64,000 bases of DNA from Propioniciclava tarda (GTDB lineage: Bacteria; Actinomycetota; Actinomycetes; Propionibacteriales; Propionibacteriaceae): NCBI RefSeq assembly GCF_900182665.1, contig NZ_FXTL01000011.1:1-64000 (forward strand). Direction: 5' to 3'. The translations under genes and the position numbers were made by a program. The notes below the pieces were generated by a model. That model ran no database searches. It had not been told where the DNA came from and worked only from the letters and a program-made list of their open reading frames with translations. Positions 34,788 through 44,809 of this stretch are shown piece by piece. Position 1 is the stretch's first letter, and each line of letters begins with the position of its first letter.

Positions 34788-35879
34788 ATGGCCACCGTTA
34801 CCTTCAAGGACGCCACCCGTGTTTACCCGGGCGCGGACCATCCCTCAGTTGACAAGCTCAACCTCGCCATCGGCGACGGCGAGTTCATGGTGCTCGTCGG
34901 CCCCTCGGGCTGTGGCAAGTCGACCTCGCTGCGCATGCTGGCCGGCCTCGAAGAGGTCAACTCGGGTCAGATCCTGATCGGCGACCGCGACGTCACGACG
35001 TTGCCGCCGAAGGACCGCGACATCGCCATGGTCTTCCAGAACTACGCCCTGTACCCGCACATGACGGTCGCCGACAACATGGGCTTCGCGCTCAAGATGG
35101 GCGGCGTCGGCAAGGCCGAGCGCGACCAGCGCGTCGCCGAGGCCGCCAAGCTGCTGGGCCTTGAGGAGTTCCTCAACCGCAAGCCGAAGGCTCTGTCCGG
35201 TGGCCAGCGTCAGCGCGTCGCCATGGGCCGCGCCATCGTCCGTTCGCCCCAGGTCTTCCTCATGGATGAGCCGCTGTCGAACCTGGACGCCAAGCTCCGC
35301 GTCGCCACCCGCACGCAGATCGCGGCGCTGCAGTCGCGCCTCGGCGTCACGACCGTCTACGTCACGCACGACCAGGTCGAGGCCATGACGATGGGTGACC
35401 GCGTTGCGGTCATGCGCGACGGCATCCTCCAGCAGGTGGACGCCCCCCTGAACCTGTACGACAAGCCGAAGAACCTCTTCGTGGCCGGCTTCATCGGCTC
35501 CCCCGCCATGAACCTGATCAAGGGCAGGGTCGTCGACGGCGGCGTCCAAGTCGGCGACTACGTCGTGCCGGTCGCCCGTGAGGTCCTGGCCAAGGCCGGC
35601 GACACCGCCACGGTCGGCATCCGCCCCGAGCACCTGTCGCTCGCCGACGACGAGCGCGGCATCCCGGTCGACGTCTCCGTCATCGAGGAGCTCGGCGCCG
35701 ACGGCAACGTCTACGGCACCCTGGCCGGCCTCTCCGAGGACGACCGCCTCAACGCGCAGCAGCTCGTCGCCCGCACGCACGCCCGTGGCGGCATGCACCG
35801 GGGCTCGCGCATCCGGTTCGCCGTGGCCCCCGGACGCGTGCACGTGTTCAACGATTCGACCCAGGAGCGCATCTCCTGA
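34788..35879 (+). CDS. Multiple-sugar ABC transporter ATPase (UgpC/MsiK-like)
   Basis: The 363-residue ATPase has Walker A GPSGCGKST, Q-loop MVFQNYALYPHMTV, signature ALSGGQRQRVAMGRA, Walker B FLMDEPLSNLDAKL and H-loop YVTHDQVEAMTMGD. The C-terminal regulatory OB (TOBE) domain starts near residue 240 (GSPAMNLIKGRVVDG) and includes VGIRPEHLSLAD. No permease or sugar-binding gene is adjacent, as expected for MsiK-like ATPases that energise several carbohydrate importers. GGAAAGGA lies eight bases before ATG 34788, and a terminator follows. Confidence 0.95.
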   Translation: MATVTFKDATRVYPGADHPSVDKLNLAIGDGEFMVLVGPSGCGKSTSLRMLAGLEEVNSGQILIGDRDVTTLPPKDRDIAMVFQNYALYPHMTVADNMGFALKMGGVGKAERDQRVAEAAKLLGLEEFLNRKPKALSGGQRQRVAMGRAIVRSPQVFLMDEPLSNLDAKLRVATRTQIAALQSRLGVTTVYVTHDQVEAMTMGDRVAVMRDGILQQVDAPLNLYDKPKNLFVAGFIGSPAMNLIKGRVVDGGVQVGDYVVPVAREVLAKAGDTATVGIRPEHLSLADDERGIPVDVSVIEELGADGNVYGTLAGLSEDDRLNAQQLVARTHARGGMHRGSRIRFAVAPGRVHVFNDSTQERIS

Positions 35880-35897
35880 CGTCGCACTGACAACGGA

Positions 35898-35922
35898 GCC
35901 CGCCACCGATTCGGTGGCGGGC
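35898..35922 (+). terminator. Rho-independent terminator of the MsiK-like gene
   Basis: GCCCGCCACC pairs with GGTGGCGGGC around a short loop, followed by TTCGTCGTTT. It starts 18 bases after the stop. The 250 bases beyond it, to 36176, show no gene. Confidence 0.85.
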
Positions 35923-36176
35923 TTCGTCGTTTCTGGACGCCGACGCGTCCGGCTTGGCATCAAGGTCTAGGGGACGCGACGCGCAGCGTCCAGAAGCCTT
36001 TCCCCGGGATCAGCGCCCCCACTGGGGCCCAATGACCACCTTGATCCCGGCGAGGTTGGCCGTCCGGACGCCGACGAGTCAGTCGCCCTGTGGGCGCGCG
36101 GCGGGAGCCCCAATGAGTTCGGGGTCCATACGCCCACCCGCGGCCAGCTCGGGCCGCAGGTCCGCTCGTGTTGCCC

Positions 36177-37229
36177 TCAGGACGTCGCCGCGCAGGCGTC
36201 CTTGACCAGACCCGCGAACGCGTCGATGTCGTCGGCGTCCGTATCGAAGGTGCACATCCAGCGGACCTCGCACGTCGCGGCGTCCCAGTCGTAGAAGAAG
36301 TAGTGCTCGCGGACGGCGTCCGCGACGCCGGCGGGCAGCCGGACGAACAGCCCGTTGCTCTGCGTGGGCTGCGAGAACTCGACGCCGGGCACGCCCTCGA
36401 GGGCCGACCGCAGCCGCGCCGCCATCGCGTTGGCGTGGGACGCGTTGCGCAGCCACACATCACCCTCGTAGAGCGCGATCAGCTGCGCCGAGACGAAGCG
36501 CATCTTGGACGCCAGCTGCATCGTGTACTTGCGCGCGTACGCCAGCCCTTGAGCCACCCCCGGACGCAGCACCACGATCGCCTCCGCGCCGAGCGCGCCG
36601 TTCTTGGTGCCCCCGAGCGACAGGATGTCGACGCCGGCATCCGTGGTGAACGCCGCGAACCCGACCCCCAGCGCGGCGGCAGCGTTCGACAGTCGGGCCC
36701 CGTCGACGTGGACGACCATCCCCAACGAATGCGCGTGCTCGCAGATCGCCTTGATCTCGGCGGGCGTGTACAGCGTGCCCAGTTCGGTCGACTGCGTGAT
36801 CGACACCGCGAGCGGCTGGGCCCGGTGTTCGTCGCCGAAGCCCCAGGCCTCGCGGTCGATGAGTTCGGGCGTGAGCTTTCCGTCCGGCGTCTCGACGGTG
36901 TAGAGCTTCAACCCGCCGACCCGCTCCGGCGCGCCGCCCTCGTCGACGTTGATGTGCGCGGTCTTCGCGCACACGACCGCCCCCCAGCGCGGGAGCACCG
37001 ACTGCAGCGCCGTCACGTTGGCGCCGGTGCCGTTGAACATCGGCCAGGCCTCGGCGTCCGGACCGAAGTGGCCCTTGACGACCTCCTGCAGCCGCGCGGT
37101 GTACACGTCGTTGCCGTACGCGGACTGATGCCCGCCGTTGGCCGCCGCGATGGCATCCAGGATTTCGGGGTGGACGCCGGAGTAGTTGTCGGACGCGAAC
37201 CCGCGCCGGGCGATGTCATGCAGCGACAC
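36177..37229 (-). CDS. Low-specificity L-threonine aldolase family enzyme
   Basis: The 350-residue PLP enzyme has FASDNYSGVHPEILDAIAAA at the N-terminus, the cofactor ring-stacking His region of AKTAHINVDEGGAPE, MVVHVDGARLSNAAAALG with the PLP-contacting Asp, and the PLP lysine in LSLGGTKNGALGAEAIVV. These are hallmarks of beta-eliminating lyases of the threonine aldolase type, which split threonine or allo-threonine into glycine and acetaldehyde. GTG 37229 has GGAAAGGA about ten bases upstream. It is followed upstream by a palindromic element and then the SDR-DUF6421 operon, in the same direction. Confidence 0.9.
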   Translation of the reverse strand: MSLHDIARRGFASDNYSGVHPEILDAIAAANGGHQSAYGNDVYTARLQEVVKGHFGPDAEAWPMFNGTGANVTALQSVLPRWGAVVCAKTAHINVDEGGAPERVGGLKLYTVETPDGKLTPELIDREAWGFGDEHRAQPLAVSITQSTELGTLYTPAEIKAICEHAHSLGMVVHVDGARLSNAAAALGVGFAAFTTDAGVDILSLGGTKNGALGAEAIVVLRPGVAQGLAYARKYTMQLASKMRFVSAQLIALYEGDVWLRNASHANAMAARLRSALEGVPGVEFSQPTQSNGLFVRLPAGVADAVREHYFFYDWDAATCEVRWMCTFDTDADDIDAFAGLVKDACAATS

Positions 37230-37250
37230 GGACTAGTCCTTTCCACCCGA

Positions 37251-37296
37251 GATGGGTGCGGTTTTGGTGGGCAGACGGATCAAAAGCGCACCCATC
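37251..37296. repeat. Palindromic element, copy 1 (GATGGGTGCGGTT family)
   Basis: GATGGGTGCGGTTTTGGT at 37251-37268 pairs with ATCAAAAGCGCACCCATC at 37279-37296 with two mismatches in 18. The left arm shares its first 13 bases with another hairpin at 50996-51041. It lies between the threonine aldolase start and the SDR stop. Confidence 0.75.
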
Positions 37297-37308
37297 CTCG
37301 CAGCCGAG

Positions 37309-37887
37309 TTACGCCTGGGCCCAGTACCCGACGAAGCGGGCGGCCAGCTCGCGGACGTCGGTGTACTTGGAATAGTCACGATCGGGGTTGGCCGCGCGGT
37401 CGGCGTCGGAGACGAGCGCCATGACGCGCTCGATGTGCACGGACGCCGGGGCGTCCTTGAGCGCATTCCCCGTTGCCAGCAGCCAGGTCTCCGCGGCCGC
37501 CTTCGCTGCGAGATAGTTGGCATTGGACGCCGTCGGTCGCGCCAGCCCCGTGGCCGAGACGATGGCGAACCGCCCCGCCGGCGACGCCGCGATGGCGGGC
37601 AGGAACGCGCGCGTGGTGTTGCGGAGCGTCCCGACGATACGGGTCCAGAGCCAGTCGAAGTCGTCATCCGACTGGCCCGCCAGACCTCCACCCCCGCGCC
37701 AGCCGCCGACCAGGTGCAACACCCCGTCGACGGCGCCCAACCGCTCGGCCAGGGCCTGGACGGCCGCGAAGTCGGTCAGGTCGCAGTCGGCACGCCGCAC
37801 CTCGATCACCTCGTGACCGGCCGCCGACAGGGCCGCGGCGGACGCGTCCCCCAGCGGCGACCCAGCCCCGGCGATGACGACGCGCAT
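37309..37887 (-). CDS. Short-chain dehydrogenase/reductase family protein
   Basis: The 192-residue protein starts MRVVIAGAGSPLGDASAAAL, a Rossmann dinucleotide site (GAGSPLG for GxxxGxG). VDGVLHLVGGWRGGG replaces NNAG, IVSATGLARPTA and YLAAKAAAETW hold the catalytic Ser and the YxxxK pair. It is shorter than usual (about 240), with a trimmed C-terminus. Its ATG overlaps the DUF6421 stop by one base (TGATG), so the two are coupled. Pairing of SDR and DUF6421 genes recurs in actinobacteria as I recall; the reaction is unknown. Confidence 0.85.
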   Translation of the reverse strand: MRVVIAGAGSPLGDASAAALSAAGHEVIEVRRADCDLTDFAAVQALAERLGAVDGVLHLVGGWRGGGGLAGQSDDDFDWLWTRIVGTLRNTTRAFLPAIAASPAGRFAIVSATGLARPTASNANYLAAKAAAETWLLATGNALKDAPASVHIERVMALVSDADRAANPDRDYSKYTDVRELAARFVGYWAQA

Positions 37888-39263
37888 CAGGCGTCCGAGC
37901 CGGTGATCCCGGCCGTGGACGCGATCACCGGACGCATCTTCTTCGCGAACGCCTCGTAGAACATCGACAGCGGGAACTCGTCGGCCATCACCAGGTCGGT
38001 GAGCTGCTTGGGCGTGCCCGTCAGCGGCAGCTCGTTGGTGCGCCACACGGACGCGGGATGCGGCTCGACGGTGTCGGCGATCAGGTCGTACGCGGCCAGC
38101 CAGTGCGACACCCGCGGCCGGTCGAGGCCGCGCCAGTACAGGTCCTCGATCGCGTCGCCGAGCGCGATGACGGCGTCCGGGACGGCGTCCCAGTCGAACG
38201 ACAGAACGCCGTCCAGCCACGTCAGGACGCGCCGCTTATGCAGCCAGCTGAACAGGAGCTGGCCGCCGAGGCCGTCGTAGTTTCGGACGCGCGTCCCGGT
38301 CACCGAGAACCGGAAGATGCGGTCGAACAGGACGCAGTACTGGACCAGCTTCGCGTGCACCTGCAGCTTGCGGTCGGACGCCGTGGGCTCGGCCTTGCGG
38401 GCGATGGTGCGCTCGAGCGTCACGGCCTCGCGGAAGGCGGTGAGGTCGCAGCGCATCTCCTCGAGCGTGTAGAGGAAGTAGGGCATGCGCTGCTTGATCA
38501 TGAAGGGGTCGAAGGGCATCCGTCCGCGCAGGTGCGTCCGGTCGTGGATGAGGTCCCACATCGCGAAGGTCTCTTCGGTCAGCTTCTGGCTGGTGAGCAG
38601 ATCGGACGCCAGCCCTGGCAGCTGCAGCTTGGTGACGTCGCACGCCGCCTTGAGCACCCGCCGGAAGCGCGCGGCCTCGCGGTCGGCGAAGATCGCACCC
38701 CAGGTGAACTCGGGCGTCTCGGCGACCGACACGGTCTCGGGGAACAGCACCGCCGAGTTGGTGTCGTAGCCGGCCGTGAAGTCCAGGAACCGGATCGACA
38801 GGAAGCCGGGGTTGACGTAGTCGGACGCCTCTAGCGCGGCCAGGAAGTCGGGCCAGATCACCTGAATCAGGACGGCCTCGATGTGCCGGTCCGGCGAGCC
38901 GTTTTGGGTGTACATCGGGAACACCACCAGGTGCAGCAGTCCGTCGACGCGCTGCAACTGAGGCTGGAAGGCCCGCAGAGAGGCCCCGAAGTCGGGCTCC
39001 GGGAAGCCGCCGGACGCCCACGCCTCGACGTCGGTCACGAGTGTCGTGAGGTACGCCTCGTCGTGGTCGAACTGGGGCGCCAGCTCGCGGATGCCCGCCA
39101 CCAGCTCGTCGACGTGTGACCGTGCCGCTTGGTGCCGCGCCACGTCCTCGATCGCGCCGTTGGGCGACTGCAGGGCGGCCAGGGCCGTCGCGGCCGTCTT
39201 GATCTTCAGCCAGGCGGCATCCTGGGCCAGGACGGGGGCATCAACCTTCACAGCAGTACGCAT
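37887..39263 (-). CDS. DUF6421 family protein
   Basis: The 458-residue protein matches the actinobacterial DUF6421 family in overall layout, e.g. LHLVVFPMYTQNGSPDRHIE, VIWPDFLAALEA, GFLSIRFLDFTAGYDTNSAV, LFPETVSV, AMWDLIHDRTHLRGRMPFDP, and LRCDLTAFREAV-like MRCDLTAFREAV. HDRTH resembles a metal-binding motif. There is no signal peptide or membrane segment. No function has been demonstrated as far as I know. The gene heads a two-gene operon with the SDR, suggesting that both act on one substrate. Confidence 0.8.
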   Translation of the reverse strand: MRTAVKVDAPVLAQDAAWLKIKTAATALAALQSPNGAIEDVARHQAARSHVDELVAGIRELAPQFDHDEAYLTTLVTDVEAWASGGFPEPDFGASLRAFQPQLQRVDGLLHLVVFPMYTQNGSPDRHIEAVLIQVIWPDFLAALEASDYVNPGFLSIRFLDFTAGYDTNSAVLFPETVSVAETPEFTWGAIFADREAARFRRVLKAACDVTKLQLPGLASDLLTSQKLTEETFAMWDLIHDRTHLRGRMPFDPFMIKQRMPYFLYTLEEMRCDLTAFREAVTLERTIARKAEPTASDRKLQVHAKLVQYCVLFDRIFRFSVTGTRVRNYDGLGGQLLFSWLHKRRVLTWLDGVLSFDWDAVPDAVIALGDAIEDLYWRGLDRPRVSHWLAAYDLIADTVEPHPASVWRTNELPLTGTPKQLTDLVMADEFPLSMFYEAFAKKMRPVIASTAGITGSDA

Positions 39264-39372
39264 GCGCGATTGTCTCCGGACGGCGGAAGGGGCGTCAAGA
39301 TTAGCCGGATTGAGCGCAGATTCTTATGAATTGCCCCGTCGGCCCCTACGCAGGCCGGAGGATTTATCGGAC

Positions 39373-39666
39373 TCAGCCGAGCCGGTCGAGCAGCTGCAGC
39401 GACGACCCGCCGCCGTCCAGCAAGGCACCTAGGCGTCCGTTGAAGTCGGCGTTCGCCGGATCGGCCAGGTGAGCGTCGAACGCTTGCTGCGAGGAGTACC
39501 GCTCGACCACGATCAAAGCGGACGCGGCGGCGTCCGAGTAGACCTCGAAGCGCTCGTTGCCGGGCTCGGCCGAGACGAGCCGACCGTAGGCGAGCAGCAT
39601 GTCGCGGGCCGTGGCGAACGTGTCCGACCCGACGGGAATCGTCGCGATGAGGTCGATGGCGGACAT
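39373..39666 (-). CDS. Antibiotic biosynthesis monooxygenase (ABM) domain protein
   Basis: The 97-residue protein has the ferredoxin-like ABM layout: MSAIDLIATIPVGSDTFATA, LVSAEPGNERFEVYSDAAAS, VVERYSSQQAFDAHLADP. PGNERFEVY and the VERYSSQQAFDAHL signature are typical of YgiN-like quinol monooxygenases. It is likely a small cytoplasmic dimer with unknown substrate. It stands alone, with 109 bases to the DUF6421 gene (which it follows upstream) and a divergent DUF4032 gene. Confidence 0.82.
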   Translation of the reverse strand: MSAIDLIATIPVGSDTFATARDMLLAYGRLVSAEPGNERFEVYSDAAASALIVVERYSSQQAFDAHLADPANADFNGRLGALLDGGGSSLQLLDRLG

Positions 39667-39760
39667 GGGGCTCCGATCGGGCGGCAGACAGTAGCGGGAG
39701 TCTAGTGATCACGGCCGAAACCGGGCCCTCGGCGTCCACCTCGATGTCGGCCCGGGCTGG

Positions 39761-39766
39761 CACAAT
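39761..39766 (+). promoter_or_regulatory. Putative -10 element, leaderless start of the DUF4032 gene
   Basis: CACAAT ends six bases before GTG 39773, leaving no room for a ribosome site. Confidence 0.5.
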
Positions 39767-39772
39767 GGCCGC

Positions 39773-41152
39773 GTGCCACGCTTCCTCTCTGCGACGCCCG
39801 ACAGCGGGCTCATCCCGCTGCCCTGGAGCCTGCCGCTGGCCGACTGGCCCGAAAGCGACCTGGTCGCCCTGCCGCGCGGCATCTCGCGGCACGTGGTGCG
39901 GTTCATCCGGGTCGGAACGAGCGTGTACGCCGCCAAAGAGCTCATCGAGCACGCCGCCCTGCACGAGTACCGCATGCTGCAGGACCTCAGCCGCCTGGAC
40001 GCCCCCGCCGTCGAGCCGATCGCGGTCGTCACCTGCCGCCTGGACGCCGACGGACTCCCTCTCGACCCGGTGCTGCTGACCCGCCACCTGGAGTTCTCGC
40101 TGCCGTACCGCTCGCTGTTCTACTCGGGCGTCCGGCAAGAGACGGTTTCGCGGCTGCTGGATGCGCTGGTGGTCTTGCTCGTGCGGCTGCACAACATCGG
40201 CTTCCTGTGGGGCGACGTCTCGCTGTCGAACGCCCTGTTCCGCCGCGACGCCGGCCAGTTTGCCGCCTACCTCGTGGACGCCGAGACCTCCGAGATCCAC
40301 GACCGGCTCTCCGATGGCCAGCGCGAGCACGACCTGGAGATCGCGACGACGAACTTGTTCGGCGAGTTCTGCGATCTCGAGTCCGGACGCCTCCTCGACG
40401 CCTCCCTCGACCCGGCCGACCTCGTCGAGCAGATCCGGACCCGCTACGACGCCCTCTGGAGCGAGCTGACCGGCGTCGAGGAGTTCGGCGGCGGCGAGCT
40501 ACACCGCATCGAGAATCGCGTTCGCCGGCTCAACTCGCTCGGCTTCGACGTGGCCGAGCTTGAGGTGACGACCGCGCCCGACGGGTCGACGATCCGCATT
40601 CAGCCCAAGGTCGTGGACGCCGGCCACCACACCCGCCGCCTGCTGCGCCTGACCGGCCTCGACGTCGAGGAGAACCAGGCCCGCCGCCTGCTCAACGACC
40701 TCGACACCTTCCGGGCACGCACCGGTCAGCAGCACGCCGACGAGGCCGTCGTGGCCCACCAATGGCTGCACGAGTGCTTCGAGAGCGTCGTCCGGGCGAT
40801 TCCGCCCGAGCTGAGGGGCAAGCGCGACCCGGCGCAGCTCTTCCACGAGGTGCTCGACTACCGCTGGTACGCCTCGCAGCGGCTCAACTACGAGGTGCCC
40901 TTGTCGGACGCCGTCCAGGGCTACATCCATGACGTGCTGCGCGGCCTGCCGGACGAGGTCATGAGCGCCGACGTCGCGATGCCCCCCGAGGAAGCCCAGC
41001 TGCTCAACCCATTCGACCCGTCGCAGGGCTTCGCGGACGACGACGAGGAGCCGCCCTTCGATCCGTGGGAGGCGTCCGCCACGTCCCCGGACGCCGAACT
41101 GCTTCCCGACTACCTCGACATCGAGGCGCTGCGCCGCCGCAGCCAGGGCTGA
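39773..41152 (+). CDS. DUF4032 protein with kinase-like N-terminal half
   Basis: The 459-residue protein contains a degenerate protein/lipopolysaccharide-kinase fold: YAAKELIEHAALHEYRML (Lys and Glu of the N-lobe), LVRLHNIGFLWGDVSLSNAL with a GDVSLSN catalytic-loop-like motif, and AYLVDAETSEI in the DFG position. The C-terminal half is the DUF4032 domain (EFCDLESGRLLDAS through VLDYRWYASQRLNYEVPLSD). It is conserved in actinobacteria; the kinase activity is unproven. The acidic tail (EEPPFDPWEAS) is likely flexible. It reads in the same direction as cysS, 150 bases upstream of it. Confidence 0.85.
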   Translation: MPRFLSATPDSGLIPLPWSLPLADWPESDLVALPRGISRHVVRFIRVGTSVYAAKELIEHAALHEYRMLQDLSRLDAPAVEPIAVVTCRLDADGLPLDPVLLTRHLEFSLPYRSLFYSGVRQETVSRLLDALVVLLVRLHNIGFLWGDVSLSNALFRRDAGQFAAYLVDAETSEIHDRLSDGQREHDLEIATTNLFGEFCDLESGRLLDASLDPADLVEQIRTRYDALWSELTGVEEFGGGELHRIENRVRRLNSLGFDVAELEVTTAPDGSTIRIQPKVVDAGHHTRRLLRLTGLDVEENQARRLLNDLDTFRARTGQQHADEAVVAHQWLHECFESVVRAIPPELRGKRDPAQLFHEVLDYRWYASQRLNYEVPLSDAVQGYIHDVLRGLPDEVMSADVAMPPEEAQLLNPFDPSQGFADDDEEPPFDPWEASATSPDAELLPDYLDIEALRRRSQG

Positions 41153-41289
41153 GTCGGGGGAAGCGAGGCCCGCGGCGTCCAGACCGAGCGGCCCCGACCG
41201 AGGCGCAGCAGCGCGCCCTCGCGTCGGCGGTGAGACCGAGACGTGCGGGCCGACGCGGAGCCCTGTCGGGGGCGTCCGGACGCTGCCGA

Positions 41290-41295
41290 TAGACT
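41290..41295 (+). promoter_or_regulatory. Putative -10 element, leaderless start of cysS
   Basis: TAGACT ends seven bases before ATG 41303, with no ribosome site between. Confidence 0.5.
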
Positions 41296-41302
41296 CCCGC
41301 GC

Positions 41303-42733
<1,431 letters not shown>

Positions 42734-42735
42734 CC

Positions 42736-43728
42736 ATGGCGGGCAATTCGCAGCGCAAAGGCGCCGTCCGCAAGGTCGGGAAGGGCATCGGCAACCAGGG
42801 GCGCACCGCGGGCTCCGGGGGGCGCGTCAAGCGCGGCCTCGAAGGCCGCGGCCCGACACCCAAGGCCGAGGATCGTCCCTACCACAAGGCGTATCGCTCG
42901 CGGCGTCCCGAGGAGCCGGGCAAGACCCCCGGACGCCGCGGCGTCTCGGACCGCGCCAAGGCCGCGGCTGGCGCAGGTCCCGAATGGGTCATCGGACGCA
43001 ACCCGGTCTACGAGGCGCTCAAGGCTGGCCTGCCCGTCAAGCGCGCCTACCTCGCCGAGGGCGTCGAGCGCGACTCGCGCCTGGGCGACATCCTGAAGCT
43101 GGCGGCCGAGCGGGGCATCCCGCTGCTGCAGGCGTCCCGGTTCGAACTCGACAAGTTCGCCGGCGGGGCGGTTCATCAGGGCGTGGCGATCCAGCTGCCC
43201 GAGTACGAGTACACGCACCCGAACGACCTGCTCGCCGACGCCCTGGACGCCGACGCGCCGATCGTCGTCGCCTGCGACTCGATCACCGACCCGCGGAACC
43301 TCGGCGCCATCGTCCGCTCGGCGGCCGCCTTCGGGGCGTCCGGAGTGATCGTGCCCGAGCGGCGCTCGGCGCACATGACCGCGGCGGCCTGGAAGGCGTC
43401 CGCCGGTGCGGCGGCCCGCTGCCCCGTGGCGCTGGCCGGCAACCTGAACAGGGTGTTGCGTGAGTACGCCGAGGCGGGCTTCGTGATCGTCGGGCTCGCC
43501 GGCGAGGGCGAGACCCCCATCGACGACATCCCCGGCGTCGACGGACCGGTCCTGATCGTCATCGGCTCCGAGGGTGACGGGCTCGCCCAGTTGACGCGCA
43601 AGAACTGCGACGTCCTGGCGTCCATCCCGATCGCGTCCGAGGTCGAGTCGCTCAATGCGTCCGTGGCGGCGTCGGTGGCCTTGTATGAAGTGATGCGTTC
43701 CCGCGCGTCCCTGCCAACCGACACCTGA
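42736..43728 (+). CDS. rlmB: 23S rRNA (guanosine-2'-O-)-methyltransferase RlmB
   Basis: The 330-residue SpoU-family enzyme has a basic, Gly-rich N-terminal extension of about 80 residues, an L30e-like substrate domain beginning EWVIGRNPVYEALKAG, and the knotted catalytic domain with ITDPRNLGAIVRSAAAFGAS (motif 1), VIGSEGDGLAQL (motif 2) and IPIASEVESLNASVAASVAL (motif 3). It 2'-O-methylates a guanosine of 23S rRNA. ATG 42736 has AAGGAG five bases upstream, overlapping the cysS 3' end. The extension is longer than in E. coli, as usual in actinobacteria. Confidence 0.95.
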   Translation: MAGNSQRKGAVRKVGKGIGNQGRTAGSGGRVKRGLEGRGPTPKAEDRPYHKAYRSRRPEEPGKTPGRRGVSDRAKAAAGAGPEWVIGRNPVYEALKAGLPVKRAYLAEGVERDSRLGDILKLAAERGIPLLQASRFELDKFAGGAVHQGVAIQLPEYEYTHPNDLLADALDADAPIVVACDSITDPRNLGAIVRSAAAFGASGVIVPERRSAHMTAAAWKASAGAAARCPVALAGNLNRVLREYAEAGFVIVGLAGEGETPIDDIPGVDGPVLIVIGSEGDGLAQLTRKNCDVLASIPIASEVESLNASVAASVALYEVMRSRASLPTDT

Positions 43729-43741
43729 GCAGGCCGAAGCG

Positions 43742-43840
43742 ATGCTCAACACTCAGTTCCGGCGGGCCAGCGTGGCTGACCGCAAGGGAATCGAAGCCGT
43801 GCTCCGCGAGGCCCGGGCGGCCCTGGACTCGACCACCTGA
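43742..43840 (+). CDS. Possible 32-residue peptide after rlmB
   Basis: ATG 43742 to TGA 43840 encodes MLNTQFRRASVADRKGIEAV followed by LREARAALDSTT. The sequence is helix-forming, charged and in local codon style, and lies 13 bases after rlmB, before the terminator. The ribosome site is poor. It could be a real small gene, the relic of a longer one, or chance. Confidence 0.3.
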   Translation: MLNTQFRRASVADRKGIEAVLREARAALDSTT

Positions 43841-43867
43841 CTCTGCCAACGATCCTCTGACAGGCAC

Positions 43868-43898
43868 GAACCCCGTGGAGCAAAGCTCCACGGGGTTC
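43868..43898. terminator. Strong hairpin between rlmB and the L,D-transpeptidase gene
   Basis: GAACCCCGTGGAGC pairs perfectly (14 bp) with GCTCCACGGGGTTC around AAA. It lies between convergent genes and is suited to both. Confidence 0.85.
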
Positions 43899-43910
43899 GG
43901 CGTGAGGTCC

Positions 43911-44633
43911 TCAGGAGAAGACGACCACGCGCGAGCCGACCGGGGTGAAGTTGTAGACCCACAGCGAGTCGGCACGGTTGGCGATGTTGACGCAACCGTG
44001 GCTCGAGCGGGTGTAGCCGTAGGCCCTGAAGTCCGCCGAGTAGTGCACGTACATGTTCGGATCGAACATGAGCGAGTTGGGCATGATGCCCGCGCCGTAC
44101 CGCTTCGAGTAGGGGTTGGGGTCCTTCTTGTACACGCGGTAGACGCCGACGCCGGTCTGGTGGACGCGGTAGCGGCCGTACTTGTCCTGCGTGAAGCCGC
44201 CGAGGCGGACGGGGATCGTCTTGACGACCGCGCCGTCCTGGAGCACCGTCAGCGTCCGGGTCGCCTTGGACACGCACAGCACGACGCCCGCCGCTTGGCA
44301 GGACGCCGGCAGCGAGGTGTCGACGGCCGCGGGAGCGCGGAGGCGTCCCCACGTCGTCGCGTTGATGACGCCGTTGTCGGCGATGCGCTGGGCGCGCTGG
44401 AAGTTCAGCACCGCGTTGATCGTGGCCACCGAGGCCTTGCCCGAGATCGAGCCGGTGTAGAAGCCGGCGTTCTTCAACAGCGTCTGGGCTTCCTTGACGC
44501 AGGCGCCGCTCGTGCCGTACTTGACGGTCTTCGTAGCGCAGTCGGTGGCGGCCTCGGCCGTCGGCGCCGCGACGAAGAACATCGTGGCCGTCAAGATGGC
44601 GGTCGCGACGAGTGCGGCGAATCTCTTGATCAT
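43911..44633 (-). CDS. Secreted L,D-transpeptidase with peptidoglycan-binding domain
   Basis: The 240-residue product has a signal peptide (KRFAALVATAILTATMFFVA then APTAEA, cleavage after about residue 29), a PG_binding_1 domain (about 35-105; GTSGACVKEAQTLLKNAGFY), and a YkuD catalytic domain with YTRSSHGCVNIANRAD carrying the catalytic His and Cys. It forms 3-3 cross-links in peptidoglycan outside the membrane. AAGGAG lies four bases before ATG 44633. Cysteines in CATKTV and SGACVK may pair. It is divergent from the iron permease. Confidence 0.93.
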   Translation of the reverse strand: MIKRFAALVATAILTATMFFVAAPTAEAATDCATKTVKYGTSGACVKEAQTLLKNAGFYTGSISGKASVATINAVLNFQRAQRIADNGVINATTWGRLRAPAAVDTSLPASCQAAGVVLCVSKATRTLTVLQDGAVVKTIPVRLGGFTQDKYGRYRVHQTGVGVYRVYKKDPNPYSKRYGAGIMPNSLMFDPNMYVHYSADFRAYGYTRSSHGCVNIANRADSLWVYNFTPVGSRVVVFS

Positions 44634-44780
44634 GTCGCTCCTTGGTCGTTCGGGGGTGTGCAGGGTCACAGTAATCGCTCACCGGCTCAGTGACGTAACC
44701 CATTCCCAAACTGGAACGCGGCACCGCCCGTCCTCAGCGGCTGTCGCCGGACGCCGCACAGCCAACGTCGGACGCTCGAC

Positions 44781-44809
44781 TTGCAATCCCGTTAGAGACG
44801 AAGTTAGGT
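44781..44809 (+). promoter_or_regulatory. Promoter of the FTR1 iron permease gene
   Basis: TTGCAA (-35) is separated by 17 bases from TTAGGT (-10, 44804-44809). The -10 region overlaps the DtxR box, so repressor binding would block RNA polymerase. Confidence 0.6.

Noticed and set aside
35923..36176. Possible gene between the MsiK-like and threonine aldolase genes
   Set aside because: Frames here are short extensions of antisense frames without ribosome sites or family resemblance.
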